Source: Heterocephalus glaber (lineage: Eukaryota; Chordata; Mammalia; Rodentia; Bathyergidae). Taken from it: a stretch of 64,000 nucleotides of DNA. The notes beneath the pieces were generated by a model. The model saw only the letters and a list, made by a program, of their open reading frames with translations. It was not told the DNA's origin and made no database searches. A program made the position numbers and the translations under genes. Positions 49,401-63,516 of this stretch are shown here, piece by piece; the first letter of the stretch is position 1, and every line of letters begins with the position of its first letter. The stretch covers positions 13,841,671-13,905,670 of the forward strand of contig NW_004624782.1 in assembly GCF_000247695.1 (NCBI RefSeq). Direction: 5' to 3'.

Positions 49401-52400
49401 AGAGAGTGGGCCAGGCCCCACAGTTACTCCCGACAGCAGAAAGGAAATAGCTCTAGTGCCTGGTGCCACCACTACTACCTCCTCAGTGAAGAAGGAAGAG
49501 GTGGTGCCCCCTGAAGAAGATGCCCAGTCTCTAACCCCTGGGGCCCAGGGCCCCTCCCGGGGCCGAGAACCTGAGACCAAGCCCAAGCGAGAACTTCGGG
49601 AACGGGAAGTGCCTGGCCTGGGACCCTTACCTGTAGCCTCAGCGCTCTCAAGGGCCGATCGAGAGAAGGCCAAGGTGGAGGAAGTCAAGAGGAAGGAGTC
49701 AGAACTGCTCAAGGGACTCCGGGCAGAGCTCAAGTGAGGAGGCCCTGTTGCTGTCTTCTGTCCCGGTCACGTGGCCTGTGGCTGTACTCACTGAGCCTCC
49801 CACACCCTCCCCCAGGAAGGCCCAGGAGAGCCAGAAGGAGATGAAGCTGCTGCTGGATATGTACAAGTCTGCGCCTAAGGAACAGCGAGACAAAGTGCAG
49901 CTCATGGCAGCTGAACGAAAGGCGAAGGCTGAGGTGCGGGCAGGTGGGGCTTGAGACCCATGCAGAGGTGGTTAGCCAGAGCTGAGCCTGTTCGGTGGGA
50001 AGTAGTGACAGGGCTCCCTTGTGCGGCTCCAGGTTGATGAGCTTCGCAGTCGAATCCGGGAACTGGAGGAGAGGGACCGGAGGGAGAGCAAGAAGATTGC
50101 AGATGAGGACGCCCTCCGGCGCATTCGCCAGGCAGAGGAGCAGATCGAACATTTACAGCGAAAATTGGGTGCCACAAAGCAGGTGCGACCTCTCCTGGTC
50201 CCCTTGCTTCTGGAAGCTGGGATTCCCTTAGGCCCTGCTGGCTCCTCTGGCAGATGGCACCCTGATGCTTGGGTCTCCTCTGTGGGTCCTCCATGATGCA
50301 GGAAGAAGAGGCTCTGCTCTCAGAGATGGACGTGACAGGCCAGGCTTTTGAGGACATGCAGGAGCAGAACGGGCGGCTGCTGCAGCAGTTGCGGGAAAAG
50401 GATGATGCCAACTTTAAGCTGATGTCAGAGCGGATCAAGGCCAACCAGATCCACAAGCTGCTGCGGGAGGAGAAGGATGAGCTGGGCGAGCAGGTTCTTG
50501 GTCTCAAGTCCCAGGTACAGGCACCGGAGTGGGGCTCATGGGGTGGTGCGGGCAGGCAGGGCTCCCAGCAGCACTGAGGTCCCTGTCCGCAGGTGGATGC
50601 CCAGCTGCTGACTGTACAGAAGCTGGAGGAGAAGGAGCGGGCCTTGCAGGGCAGCCTGGGGGGCGTGGAGAAGGAACTGACTCTGCGCAGCCAGGCCCTG
50701 GAGCTCAACAAGAGGAAGGTGAGGCAGGGCCTGGGGAGGCACAGGTCAGTGGTGCACACATGCCCTTGGTTCTGCTTGAAGAACCTGAAGCAGAGGCTCA
50801 GCTGAAGCCCAGCTCTGCCCCCTCTCAGGGGCAGCTCACAGTGTCAGCCTCAGCACTTGCCGGGCTTGGTCACACTGCAGTCTTGTGGTCATCCTACTAG
50901 GGTGGTTTTTGTTGTCCCTGTCTCATGAGTGAGAAAACCAAGGCATAGGGAGGCCAGTTGCCTTGGTGAAGGAAGAATGGAGCTGGGATTGGAGTCCAAG
51001 TCTGGGCTCTAGGACCCACATCCTCACCACTCATCAGATAACTAGTCCTGCCACATAGTTGTCACACATAAGAAATTTCTCGTTTAGGGCCAGGGATTTA
51101 GCTCAGTAGCCCCACGCCTGCCTGGCAAGCACAAGGTCCCGAGTTCTATCTCAGGTACCAAAAAAAGAAAAAAGAAATTTTTAGTTTATAGTAAAGGCTT
51201 AAGATTAACATTAATTTTCGTATCATTTCCCCTGTTGGGCTATTTTCTTTCCAGTTAATTCATTTTCTTAAATGTTTTTTTGCTTGAGTGGCCGGGGATT
51301 TAGCTCAGTGGTTCCAGCACCTGCTTTGTAAGCACAAGGACCCGAGTTCGATCTCTGGTACCAAAAGAAAAAAAAAAAAATCAGAATGTGTTTTCCTTGA
51401 GATTGAACCCAGGACCTTCCCTCCAAGCTATATCCTCAGGCTTTTTTAAATTCTGAGACAGGGTTCTGCTGAGTTGTTCAGATGTTATTCGAAAATGCAA
51501 TCCTCCTGCCTCAGCCTTCCAGAATGCTGAAATTATAGGTGTATGCCACCATACCTGGAGGCAGCATTTTTTTAATGCTCCTGCAATGTACCAGGTCTGT
51601 GCTGACCACTGAGAGATGGTAGGAACAAGAAGGTCTCTGCCTTCCAGTCGAGGGTGGAGTTTCTAGTCTTGACTTGCAGACAGCAAGCCAGTAATCACAC
51701 AGGTCAAATAATGCTGTTACAAACCACCCTTAGGGGGCTCCTTGGGAGTTGCACTTGAGTCAAGACCTGAGGGCGTTGCATGTATTGGAGGGCTTGAGGG
51801 AAGCAGAGGGAAGAGCCTAGTGCAGGCTCGGGGCAGAGAGGAACAGTGTCAGGGATGAGGGAGCAGAGGAGCAGGTGAGGCTGGGTCTGAAGGCAGGACC
51901 AGCTCAAGTGCAGATTTCGTGGTGGACCACAGCTCCCCAGTCTCCTGCAGATGGCTCCCCTCCTTCCTGTGTCCTCCTTCCTTCCCTCAGGCTGTGGAAG
52001 CGGCCCAGCTGGCCGAGGACCTCAAGGTGCAGTTGGAGCATGTGCAGACTCGCCTTCGAGAGATCCAGCCCTGCCTGGCGGAGAGCCGGGCTGCTCGTGA
52101 GAAAGAGAGTTTTAACCTCAAGAGGGCTCAGGTGTGTGTGCCTCTGGGAGGCCGGGGGCGGGGACCAGGGCTAAGCTGCTCAAGGGTGTGAGCCCGCGCT
52201 CTTAGCCTGGCCTCTCTGCTGCTCCAGGAGGACATCTCTCGGCTGCGGCGCAAGCTAGAGAAGCAGAGGAAGGTGGAGGTTTATGCAGATGCCGATGAAA
52301 TTCTCCAGGAGGAGATCAAGGAGTACAAGGTGGGGCCACTAGGCTGAGCTGTGCCCATGAACCTGGCAAGGGTACTGGGGCTGGAGAGGCAGAGGGTGGT

Positions 52401-53820
52401 CGGGGAACCCTGGACCCCAGTAGGAAGGACAGCAGAATCACTGAAGCAGACAACCAGACACTTGCTTCTTTGGCACCTGCCACGGCAAGTCACAGTACTT
52501 AACTCAGCGTGTGGTGGAAAGGTTCAAACCTCTTGGAAGTGACAGGTGGCCAGGTGGGGCAGCCGAGTAATTCTCCCATCCCTGAGATGAGTAATGTGAT
52601 TGAAGAGATAAGGGGGCAGGAACAGGAGAGGCCTTAAAGGCTTTCGTGGCAGCAGGCTTCCCAGAAGGAGTGTCAGCCAAGGCTGAGCCGAGGGATGAGT
52701 GGAGTCTGCCATTTGGGATAAAGGAGGTAACGGAAGAGGCAGGGAAGTTGTTCACTGCCATCACTGGGGCAGAACTGTTACTTAGTCAGCTGAAGGTATT
52801 GGAGGCATTTAGGAGGCAGAATTGCTGTGTTTCGGAATGGACTGAATGCATAGAGTGAGGGGAAGTGAAATACAGGGGAGGACTTGGGTTCTTGGTTTGC
52901 AAACAAATTAAATGACAAGTACTTTTTAGCCAGGAAGACTGGAGGAGCAGCTTGTGGTGGGTAGTGGGGAAGCATGTTGAGAACAGTGCCTGTGGGACCT
53001 CTGGAGGCACAGGGGTGGACTGGGATTGAGTCCAGAAGGGGTCAGAGGAGTGCTGGGTCCATTCCTCCCTGGAGTTGAGGGCAAGACCTTCCTGCTGGTA
53101 GATGGGAAGTCTCAGGCTGAAGTCTCACAGCAGTGTCTCAGGTCACACCAGGGCTGGGCCTCGTCCAGGGTAGAAAGCACATTTCTAGTTGGCACTGCCA
53201 TGCCCAGCTGTGACCAACAGGTGCAGCTGAAGAGGATGTAGCTAGGATTGGGATTTTTGTAGAGAAAGCCGGTGGGGCAAGAGATGAAGCCCCAGTGCAG
53301 AAGATTCCAGCCTGGTCCTTGTCCTTGAGAGAATTCAGGTTTTCTGGGTTTTGTTTTTGGGGTTTTTTTTGGTACTGGGGATCGAACTTGGGACCTTGCG
53401 CTTGCGAGGCAGGTGCCGGAACCACTGAGCTAAATCCCCGGCCCTAGGTTTTCTGGTTTTGAGACCTCAGCCTGTTGAGCCTCAGTTTCTCACTTACTGT
53501 AGAGCGCTTGTTTTCACCTCCCAAGGGTATGGTGTTAGATCATCTGCTATGTGGTGGGCTTAGCCTGAATCACCTCCGGCTGTCAGCTTAGGGACTGGGC
53601 ACTGTCAGAATTGTTCCAAAGCTGATGCCTTTGCCTGGTCCAGGCGCGGTTGACCTGCCCCTGCTGTAACACCCGCAAGAAGGATGCAGTCCTTACCAAG
53701 TGCTTCCACGTTTTCTGCTTCGAGTGTGTGCGGGGCCGCTATGAGGCCCGCCAGAGGAAGTGCCCCAAGTGCAACGCAGCCTTCGGTGCCCATGACTTCC
53801 ACCGCATCTACATCAGCTGA
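43421..53820 (+). CDS. RNF40: RNF40, E3 ubiquitin ligase BRE1B
   Basis: Nuclear RING E3 that, with RNF20, monoubiquitinates histone H2B (K120 in human). Nineteen coding exons: 43421-43552, 44126-44293, 44426-44567, 45322-45528, 46348-46469, 46576-46722, 46795-46869, 47615-47734, 47831-48010, 48187-48322, 49101-49222, 49309-49733, 49816-49933, 50033-50182, 50302-50514, 50593-50718, 51991-52131, 52228-52329, 53644-53820. Total 3003 nt, 1000 aa (human 1001). ATG 43421 gives [14 protein letters not shown]. Most of the protein is heptad coiled coil ([35 protein letters not shown]), interrupted by a disordered Pro/Glu-rich exon (49309-49733). The last exon holds the C3HC4 RING: CPCC, then CFHVFCFEC, then CPKC, all cysteines present. 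Coding exon 1 has a weak donor (ACG|GTCCGT). Confidence 0.97.
43772..43925 (+). mobile_element. B1-like SINE in first RNF40 coding intron
   Basis: Plus-strand copy: GTGATGATGCACACCTGTAA to AAGACAATGTCTCTAAAAC. The middle region is partly duplicated. Confidence 0.75.
45803..46225. mobile_element. Minus B1 and plus B1 in RNF40 intron
   Basis: Minus copy at about 45803-45905 after a T22 run, and a plus copy at about 46066-46225 with a doubled GGCCAGCCTGGATTACATAG / GGCCAGCCTAGACTACGTAG block. Confidence 0.75.
47021..47100 (-). mobile_element. ID-type SINE in RNF40 intron
   Basis: Minus-strand copy: GCCTGGGATTGAACTCTGG to GAGCTAAATCCCCAGGCC. Confidence 0.82.
51088..51172 (+). mobile_element. 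ID-type SINE in RNF40 intron
   Basis: Plus-strand copy between AAGAAATTTCTCGTTTA and AAGAAATTTTTAGTTTA, a slightly diverged target duplication. Confidence 0.85.
51291..51379 (+). mobile_element. ID-type SINE in RNF40 intron
   Basis: Plus-strand copy: GCCGGGGATTTAGCTCAGTG to TTCGATCTCTGGTACC plus an A-rich tail. Confidence 0.85.
53358..53443 (-). mobile_element. ID-type SINE, last SINE of the window
   Basis: Minus-strand copy in the last RNF40 intron with AGGTTTTCTGG duplicated on both sides. I see no SINE from here to 64000. Confidence 0.88.
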
Positions 53821-54791
53821 ACCTGAGACTTGGGGGGCTCTGGAACACCATAGAGCCTGGGGCTGTGGCCCTCGTCCCTCCCCATCCTAGGTGCAGTGGT
53901 TCCATCCCAGACCCTGAGGGCCCAGTCCCTGCCCATCTACTTGGTTTGGGGGCCCTGGTGCATGCTGTGGGGGTGCAATCAGTAAGGCTCGACTCCCATC
54001 TTTTCCTAAAGGTTAGCAGGAGCCTGGAGGGTACTCCTGTGGTGTTCAGAGCACTTCCAGAGCTTCCTGGAAACTGGCTCTAACCCTGCTCCTATCCCCT
54101 TGGACCCCGCCTAGCCCTGAGGGGAAAATTCCCCAGGCTGTGTCCTTCCACCCAGGAGAAGGCTTCCCACAGGCCAGCATACCCACAAGTTAGGACCAGA
54201 CACGGGCCGGCCTCTGCCCCTTGCTGGCCTCTGGGCCCTTGAGAGACTTTCTTCACCCACTACCTCCCAGTCCCAGCCTGGGCAGGGCTCCTGTCCTTCC
54301 TGAGGGGACTGGACAGGAGGCTGCCACTTATTCAGGGGCCTGAAAGAGCTACCCCTTCTGAGGCACTACCCTCTTCCTCTGGGAAGCTCTGCAGTTGCTG
54401 TGGTCGCTGCTCTCTCCTTGGGAGCGCTGAATCAAGATCATCAGTTACTGTTCTACCCTGGCCCCTCCCGAGCCCAGTTACCCCCAGCCTGTGCATCCCA
54501 CGGGTCCTCAGTCTCTGGCCCTCACCCTGCTTTCATGCTGGTGGCCCTAACTGCAGTGGAGGGGAAGTGTCCCACATGTAGCAGACTGGTCCCAGCCGCC
54601 GGACCAACTTCGGATCATTCCAGTAGAGCTTTGCCCAACACCCTGTGACAGCCTGTAACCAGATGCTTTCTGTGCTGCCTTCCTGGGCCAACTTCATGGG
54701 TTGTGAAGTCAGCAGCAGGGTGGCCTGGGAGGTGCAGGAACCGACTTGGACTCAGCCTCTGCTCTAGAGATGTCTTGTATAGACTGTTACG

Positions 54792-54797
54792 AATAAA
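54792..54797 (+). terminator. RNF40: RNF40 poly(A) signal
   Basis: AATAAA at the end of a repeat-free 3' UTR of about 0.97 kb that starts at 53821. Cleavage is expected near 54815. Confidence 0.85.
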
Positions 54798-55019
54798 CGT
54801 GCAACCCCTGGCCTACAGCCAGAGTAGCCAGGCCTCGTGCCCTAGATACAGTACAGGTTTAGCTGCTACGCCTGTCCAGCGCTCCACTTGCTTGGTGTGC
54901 ACCTGGGAGGCGGCCTGTGCTTGTATGAAAAACACTCCCGCCCACTCCGATGACTAAGTTACGCTTAAGCCCAAGAGCGGTGAGGGATCCCTTCTGGGAG
55001 GGGGGTAGGAAGGGCGTCT

Positions 55020-55690
55020 TCGCTGACTGAGCGCCCAGCAAGCAAGCTGATCCGTGAGCACTGCACGTCCAGGCCCGGGCTGGCCACGCCCTCGACAGCC
55101 GTTGGCCGCTGGGGCCGCGCGCTGCGGCCTGGGAAATGTAGTCCGCTCGCTTGCGGCCCCGCGAGAGCGGGCTGCGGTTGTGCTGACGGAGGTTGTGCCG
55201 GTCCTCGGAGGTTTCTCCCAGCCTTCCCCTCTGGACGCACAGTTTCGGGACGCCTCGGCCGGGTGACTTCTTTCATTGACACCTGCTTGCGCCTCGGTTC
55301 AGCCAGCGGGCGGAGCCGTTACCGCGGTGGGGCCGGGGCGGGCCGGGACCGGGCCACGGACTTGTCGGTCGCGCCCCCGCGGGTCCCCGCCTCCATCTCA
55401 GTGGCCGCGGCTCGGCGGGGACTGGCAGCCTTGTCCGCCTTCGGGCCCCGTCGAGCGCCCGGTGTTTCGGCGGGGTCGCCGCGGCTGCACCATGTTGGGC
55501 TGGAGACGGAGGCGCGGGCCCGGGCCACAACGGGGGAGGACATCGGGCCGCCGAGGAGCTGTTCGCGGACGGGGCGCGGCAGCGGCGAGGCTGGGGGAGC
55601 AGGATCGCATCACAGAGGCGCAGCCCCCTGCGCCGGGGCGATGACCCTTGTCTGAGAGGAGCTCTGTGCCCGGCGCGGGTCTCAGCCCGT
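55020..55690. promoter_or_regulatory. Orphan CpG-rich block between RNF40 and ZNF629
   Basis: Dense CpG and GC-box sequence starting about 200 bp past the RNF40 poly(A) site and nearly 2 kb from the nearest ZNF629 3' end, so neither gene explains it as a promoter. A ZNF143/Staf-like ACTACATTTCCCAG lies on the minus strand (55129-55142), a common core motif of CpG-island promoters. A Kozak-like ATG at 55492 opens a 51-codon Arg/Gly-rich frame ending at 55644, and other short frames overlap. Composition alone can create these, so I call no protein. No SINE lies inside. It may be the promoter of a non-coding RNA. Confidence 0.6.
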
Positions 55691-55960
55691 CCTCCGCCAG
55701 CACGATCCTTTCTCGGGCGCCACCTGGAATGGGGTGCTTAAGTAAACGCAAGTAACTGCACGTCTCCCGCGGAGTCTTCCCTAAAGGCCAGTCTCCATCT
55801 CGGAGGGCGGGGCTCCAACCGCTTTCTCAAGTTCAAGCCTAAGCGCTTGGGGTAGAGGTCCCAGGGTCTCCGTGCGGGGAGCAAGCCTGGATTCGGCGGC
55901 GCAGACAAAAGCATCTCTCAGTAGACCGTGGCTTACCACGAACCCGCCCCTTGCCCGCAG

Positions 55961-56080
55961 GATCCTGTCTCAGTGGCAGTCAGGCCTCTGCCCACCTTTG
56001 GCCACTTGTAACCCCCAGGAGCTACAGGAGCCGCTGGCTATGGTACCCTGGCCAGCTCTGACCTTGGCTGACCTCTGCGG
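55961..56080 (+). ncRNA. Candidate spliced exon of an unassigned transcript
   Basis: A strong acceptor-like run CCCCTTGCCCGCAG ends at 55960, and a donor-like CTGCGG|GTGAGG follows at 56081, framing 120 bases 3' of the CpG block. No long frame crosses it. This is pattern evidence only; a chance pair of sites is quite possible. Confidence 0.25.
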
Positions 56081-56089
56081 GTGAGGAGA

Positions 56090-57560
56090 TTGCTTCAGTG
56101 AGGGACCTGCCTTTTTCACCCCGAACTAGAGCTAATGACTGGCGAGTGGGGCGTTTGGCAGGGGCCACGGCCAGGACTCCGTCGGGTCCTGCGGGGCCAC
56201 ACTTCCCAGTTTCTCACGTGCAGGCCCTTCTGCTGGTTCTATCCCTCTATCCCTAAACTAGACTCTCTCCTTTCTACTTTGCCACTCTCCCTTACTACGT
56301 TTATCCATGCCATGGCTATAGCGAAGCTGCTGAGACCCAATCCCAGAATCCGGACCCTGAAAATTACTTTTCATAGGGTGGGGGTCGTGTCGCGCTCAGC
56401 CCCCAATGGCACGTCTTCCCGAAGCTTCTCAAACAAGACACCCTTTCTCCAGCCTTTTTTACCTTACCTTAACCACCTCACCATCTGTGCCCCGCCCCAC
56501 CCCGGCCACTCTGGGCCTCTGCACACAGGATTCCCAGTCCCTGCGGCTGCCATCCTCCAGGTCACTTCCTCTGAGTGCCCTGGCTCTGCCGTGGCAAGCA
56601 CCATCACCTCCCTTGCTGTGTGTGAGCCAGACTCACCGACTTCTGCTCTCTCCCTCTAGTTCCCTGACTTTGCCAAAGACCCCTTTAGCACTGTACTGAC
56701 ACACCTCAGTGCTCCCAGGGCTTGAAGCCCAGGGGATGTGGAAAAACCTTCCTTCCTTTCCTCTTTATGAAAGGCAAGCACCTCCTCCCACTGCCCTGCA
56801 CCCCCTGCCACTTTCTGGGCAGGGAAAGGAATGGAGAGACAGCCTGTCCTGGGGTCTGGGTCAGAGAATCACCTTCCTGCCTAGGGCCAAAGTCCCCTAG
56901 GAGGAAGACAGAGGCAGGCAACAGGCTGGCGCAAGTGCTGCCCTTGGGCAGCTGCTCAGGGACCACAGCAGGCTCAGGAAATGCAGCACTGAAGCAGGCT
57001 GGGTATCGGGGATTCCTTGGAGCTGCCCCAGATAGAGCAGAGCCCAGGCCAGGCCCAGGCAGGCCCTACCATGGGGAGAAGAGGGTGGGCAAGGGGCTGT
57101 GTTTCCCTGGGCTTTCGTCTTCCCCCAGAGTTGGAGCCAGTGGGCTGACCCCAGGAATGAGATGATCAGTCAGTGCTCCACACAGCCCAGGGGCTGGGAG
57201 GCTCAGGACCCAGAGGAAATGGGAGAGGCAGCTGCCAGTTTCTGGAACACATCCTAGGTGCTGTGGACCCTTGGGAAGGTGTGGATGATTAGCCAGAGGC
57301 CTCCTTCTGGCTCCCTGGGGCTGCACAGCTGGGCTTCAGCTGGCCCTGCCAGTTACCCATTGTGCTGGGGTCAAAGCCAGGCACTGACAAGAACTGTTTG
57401 GCTCTGCTACCAGCTCATCAGGTTGCTCCCCATCCTTGTAGGGTTTAGGTTTTAAAATTTCATAAAGCTGTCAGTTTATCCCAGGCAGGTCCTGGACATG
57501 ATGGTGGGGGCCCCTGGAAAAGGGTGGGCCCTGGCTCTCAGAGAAGATAAAAACACCTGG
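56090..57560. other. Intergenic sequence before the ZNF629 3' end
   Basis: GC-moderate unique sequence with no recognisable repeat or gene. A 174-codon plus frame at 56135-56659 (MTGEWGVWQGPRPG) has no domain I recognise and a composition like chance. Nothing further can be supported. Confidence 0.45.
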
Positions 57561-57574
57561 GAAATCTTATTCCC

Positions 57575-60500
57575 TTTATTCTCAACTAATCAACATGACC
57601 ACCAGTGACACAACACTATTATCGACACACAACACTCACAAGTGGGGCCTTTTCACACCATGGGGACAAGTCAGGTGAGCGGGCCTTACGGGGCAAAGGA
57701 GTCTGGGAGTGTTCACCTCAGGGCAGGGGTCATGGAACCCCAGCTCTTGGTTGTGATGGTTTCAAGCCCACCCCCCTTCAGGATTTATGCCCAGTTCTTC
57801 CGACTTCCCAACTGACCATAGCCGCAGCAGTTTCAAGTGTCACCCTAAGCTAAGCTCCTTTTCTTCCCTCCCCTCTGTTTCACCAGTGACTCCTCATCCC
57901 TGGCTGTCAGGCTCCTTCACCTGGGCGGGCTCTGGGCTGGTGTGGAGTAGGACGAGGTTTCGATTGTGTTATACCTTCCACGCTTGGTCCTGGTGGCCAG
58001 GTGCCTCGACCTCTGGGCCTTTGCCTGACCTGGTCAGAGGAGCTCTGAACGCTGCTCCTTGCCTGTCCCTCCCAAGATATAGCTGGCTCGTAGGGAGGCA
58101 GCTGCCTAAAGGATTTTGGGGAGGTGGGCAAGAGAACAGAGGCCACACCCAGAGGTCTCTGCCTGCCCCTTTCCCTCGCAGAAGCTGGGGCCCCACTGGT
58201 CATGCCCACCACATCCATTCAGTACCAGAGCAAGATTCAGCCTGCACCCGACCCCCACATGCGAGCACCCTACTACGTATGCTACACCCCAGTCCTCACT
58301 CTACTGACCACTCCCCCCTGAGCCCCAATGCTGCTCCCCAGCACCCTTCTGGGCGCAGATTCTCAGACTTGTATCTGAGGGAACCTGCTTCTCCTGTCGC
58401 AGGGGTTTGCCTCTACATCTTAGTTTCTGCTGCCACCTTCGAGGAGACAAATCAGCTTAGACCAGGAGGACTGATCTCCTCCTTGCCTTAAAGGGACGTG
58501 CCCTTTGCTGACATTTCTGTCACTGGAGATTCGCAGCCAGGCTCTTCCCTCTCAGTGGCACTCTCCTGGCACTTGGGTGGGTGGGGTCTAGGAGGATGTT
58601 AACCAGGCTTGCCCCACAACCATAAGTGACCTGCATTTTCCTCTCCCCAGCAGGCCTGTACATTTCTCCCTCAGTGAAATCTGAGGGCTGGTTATCCCTT
58701 TGGGGGCAGGATAGGTGAAGGGTGAAGTTTTCACCTTTTGAGCTTCCAGGCAATGGAATTCAAGGTCTGTCCCGTGGCTTTGCAGGGATCCAGGCCACCC
58801 TTCTCTCCACACACAACTCCTGAAGGGCCGCCGCACCTGGCGTCTGAGTCTTACTTCAGGGCGGTGTCGCTGGTGCTAGCATGGGCTCAAGGAGCACTTC
58901 CTTTTCTTTCCCACCCAGCTGTGAGCAGAGTCCTCTCCACCTTTCAGGGTCTCCAGGGCTAGGGGGATCCTGGTGGCAGATGATTTTCTCAAGAGTTTTC
59001 TCTCTTCAGCCATGTTAGAGTAACTTCCTCTCAGTGCACAGCCCCTCACGTGAGCAGGTCTGGCTATTTATGAAAGGTGTGCCTGTGTCGGGTGAGGAGA
59101 GGCGACAGGCCTGGCGGGAGAGGATCTCCCATCCTTCCATTTCCCCCGAAGGCTTCTGGGTAAGGAGTGGAATGTGGGATCTGTCCCTTCCCAAGGCCAA
59201 AGTCAGGCTGCTCATTCCCCCTGAGACTTCCGATATCAGGAGAGGACAGTGGCTGAGCTTCTGTGGCCTCTTCAGGGACCTGTGGCCCAGCTCACAGGGC
59301 AGGCTGAGGTCAAAAGCAGGTTGCTGGCTGATCCACACTTTCTGTCATCTCGCCATCGCCACAGAGAACGCATAGGTGGCTCTCTCAGAGAAGTCTAGGG
59401 AGGACAACCACACACAAGCCTGGAGTCTCTGAAGGGATTTATTCTTTGGAGGTTGACTAGCAGCGGTTCTCCCTCTTCACTGAGGACAAAATTTGAGGAA
59501 ATGGGCTGCCACTGCAGCAAGACTGTTGGCCGTTAGATTTTAGGAAAAAACCTGACCGTAAGACCTGAGAATGTGGCAGAGGCCCCTTCTGATTCTGGAG
59601 GCCTTTGGGAGTAGACGTCTCCAGGTGGGCCGGGAAAAAGAGGGGTCCTGCCTGGTGGCCTGAGCTGGGGTCTGCTTGTGCTTGCAGTTTAACAAGCTCC
59701 CGGCAAGAGGAGAAACTGGCCTGGAGTTTGCTGGGTTCCACTGGAACAGTTTCCCGACCTTGGTCTGCTTCCTTCCAAGCAAATCTAATGGAAATCCCCC
59801 TCATTTTTGTGGTGGCTTCTCAGTATTCTTACACTCAAAAAGTATTTTAAAAAAATCCACCCCAAACTTCAGCCTTTAAAAGGTTTGACATAATTTTTTC
59901 CTTCCTCATCCTTGGGTCTTGGTGGTAATGGTTCCATGGGGCTCTTCCCTCACACACGTACAATTCTACGATTGACCTCTTGCCCAGGAACCCCCCATGC
60001 AGCAAGCTGAACTTTTGGTCTTCCCAGTCTCTTTTCTCTGTGGGTTCAAAAGTGCCTCATCACTTTTTTTCCTCCTGTTTTCTTCCTTTTCCAGTTCCAC
60101 CTATTCCCACACTATTCTTCAGCTGAGACTTTCCTCAGTGTAACTGTCCATGGCTGCTGGGAGAAGCCTCCCTCCCACCCTCATGCAGAGAGGGCACTTC
60201 GGGGCAGGCGTGCTGGTGCGTTTCCCACAGCTTTCAAGGGATGCCCTCCTAATTCAAGGCCATGTTGTATTCCCTGCCCTTCCTGACCCTCTAGAAATTG
60301 ATAAGGAGTTCCACAAGGATTTTGATAGTGTTATGGGGTTGCCTAGAGACTTACTGGGACCTCTTCCTACAATTAATAGAGCTTTTATCCACTATGGTTT
60401 ATAGGGTTTTTCTGCTACAAACTTAAAGGGCTTTTTTTTTTTGTCCTATATATAGGGTTTCTAACCCAACAGTTTTTTCTACTGTCTTATAAGTGATTCC

Positions 60501-60671
60501 CATCAATAACTGTGTAGGGTTTCTCATGACTGATGTAAAAACACTGTTTTTCCCAGGGTTCATTCTCTTCCACTTTTCTACACTCTGAAAAGGTTGTCCT
60601 CCTTTTCCCACATGATTTTGGGGGGCTCCAGTGTTCCTCTCAGGAGAGAGGTCCCTGGGCTCCAGACCCTT
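57575..60671 (-). other. ZNF629: ZNF629 3' UTR with two possible poly(A) signals
   Basis: About 3.1 kb of SINE-free sequence lies downstream of the ZNF629 stop. Minus-strand AATAAA signals occur at 59438-59443 (short form, about 1.2 kb UTR) and 57575-57580 (long form, about 3.1 kb). I infer the extent from the signals and the lack of repeats. No transcript data are available. Confidence 0.55.
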
Positions 60672-63482
<2,811 letters not shown>

Positions 63483-63516
63483 CCCGGAGCACAGGACCAG
63501 GAAGGATCCAGGGGCC

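Larger units (their letters stand above)
50719..51990 (+). other. RNF40: RNF40 intron with MIR and two ID SINEs
   Basis: A 1.3-kb intron. A plus MIR (about 50880-51035) shows the GAGAAAACCAAGGCATAGGG core. Plus ID copies lie at 51088-51172 and 51291-51379, followed by a degraded minus-strand B1-like piece to about 51560. L2/MIR-like sequence fills 51575-51850. The final exon is reached through another 1.3-kb intron (52330-53643), unique apart from a minus ID at 53358-53443. Confidence 0.6.

Noticed and set aside
49309..49733. Extra gene on the minus strand of the RNF40 disordered exon (150 codons)
   Set aside because: Antisense shadow of a Pro/Glu/Ser-rich RNF40 exon whose phase fits its neighbours exactly.
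56135..56659. 174-codon plus frame between RNF40 and ZNF629
   Set aside because: No recognised domain, no clear promoter directly upstream, Pro/Ser/Thr composition like chance. Not called as a gene.
58540..58760. Possible small coding frames in the ZNF629 3' UTR
   Set aside because: All are short, lack recognisable domains and lie downstream of the ZNF629 stop on either strand.
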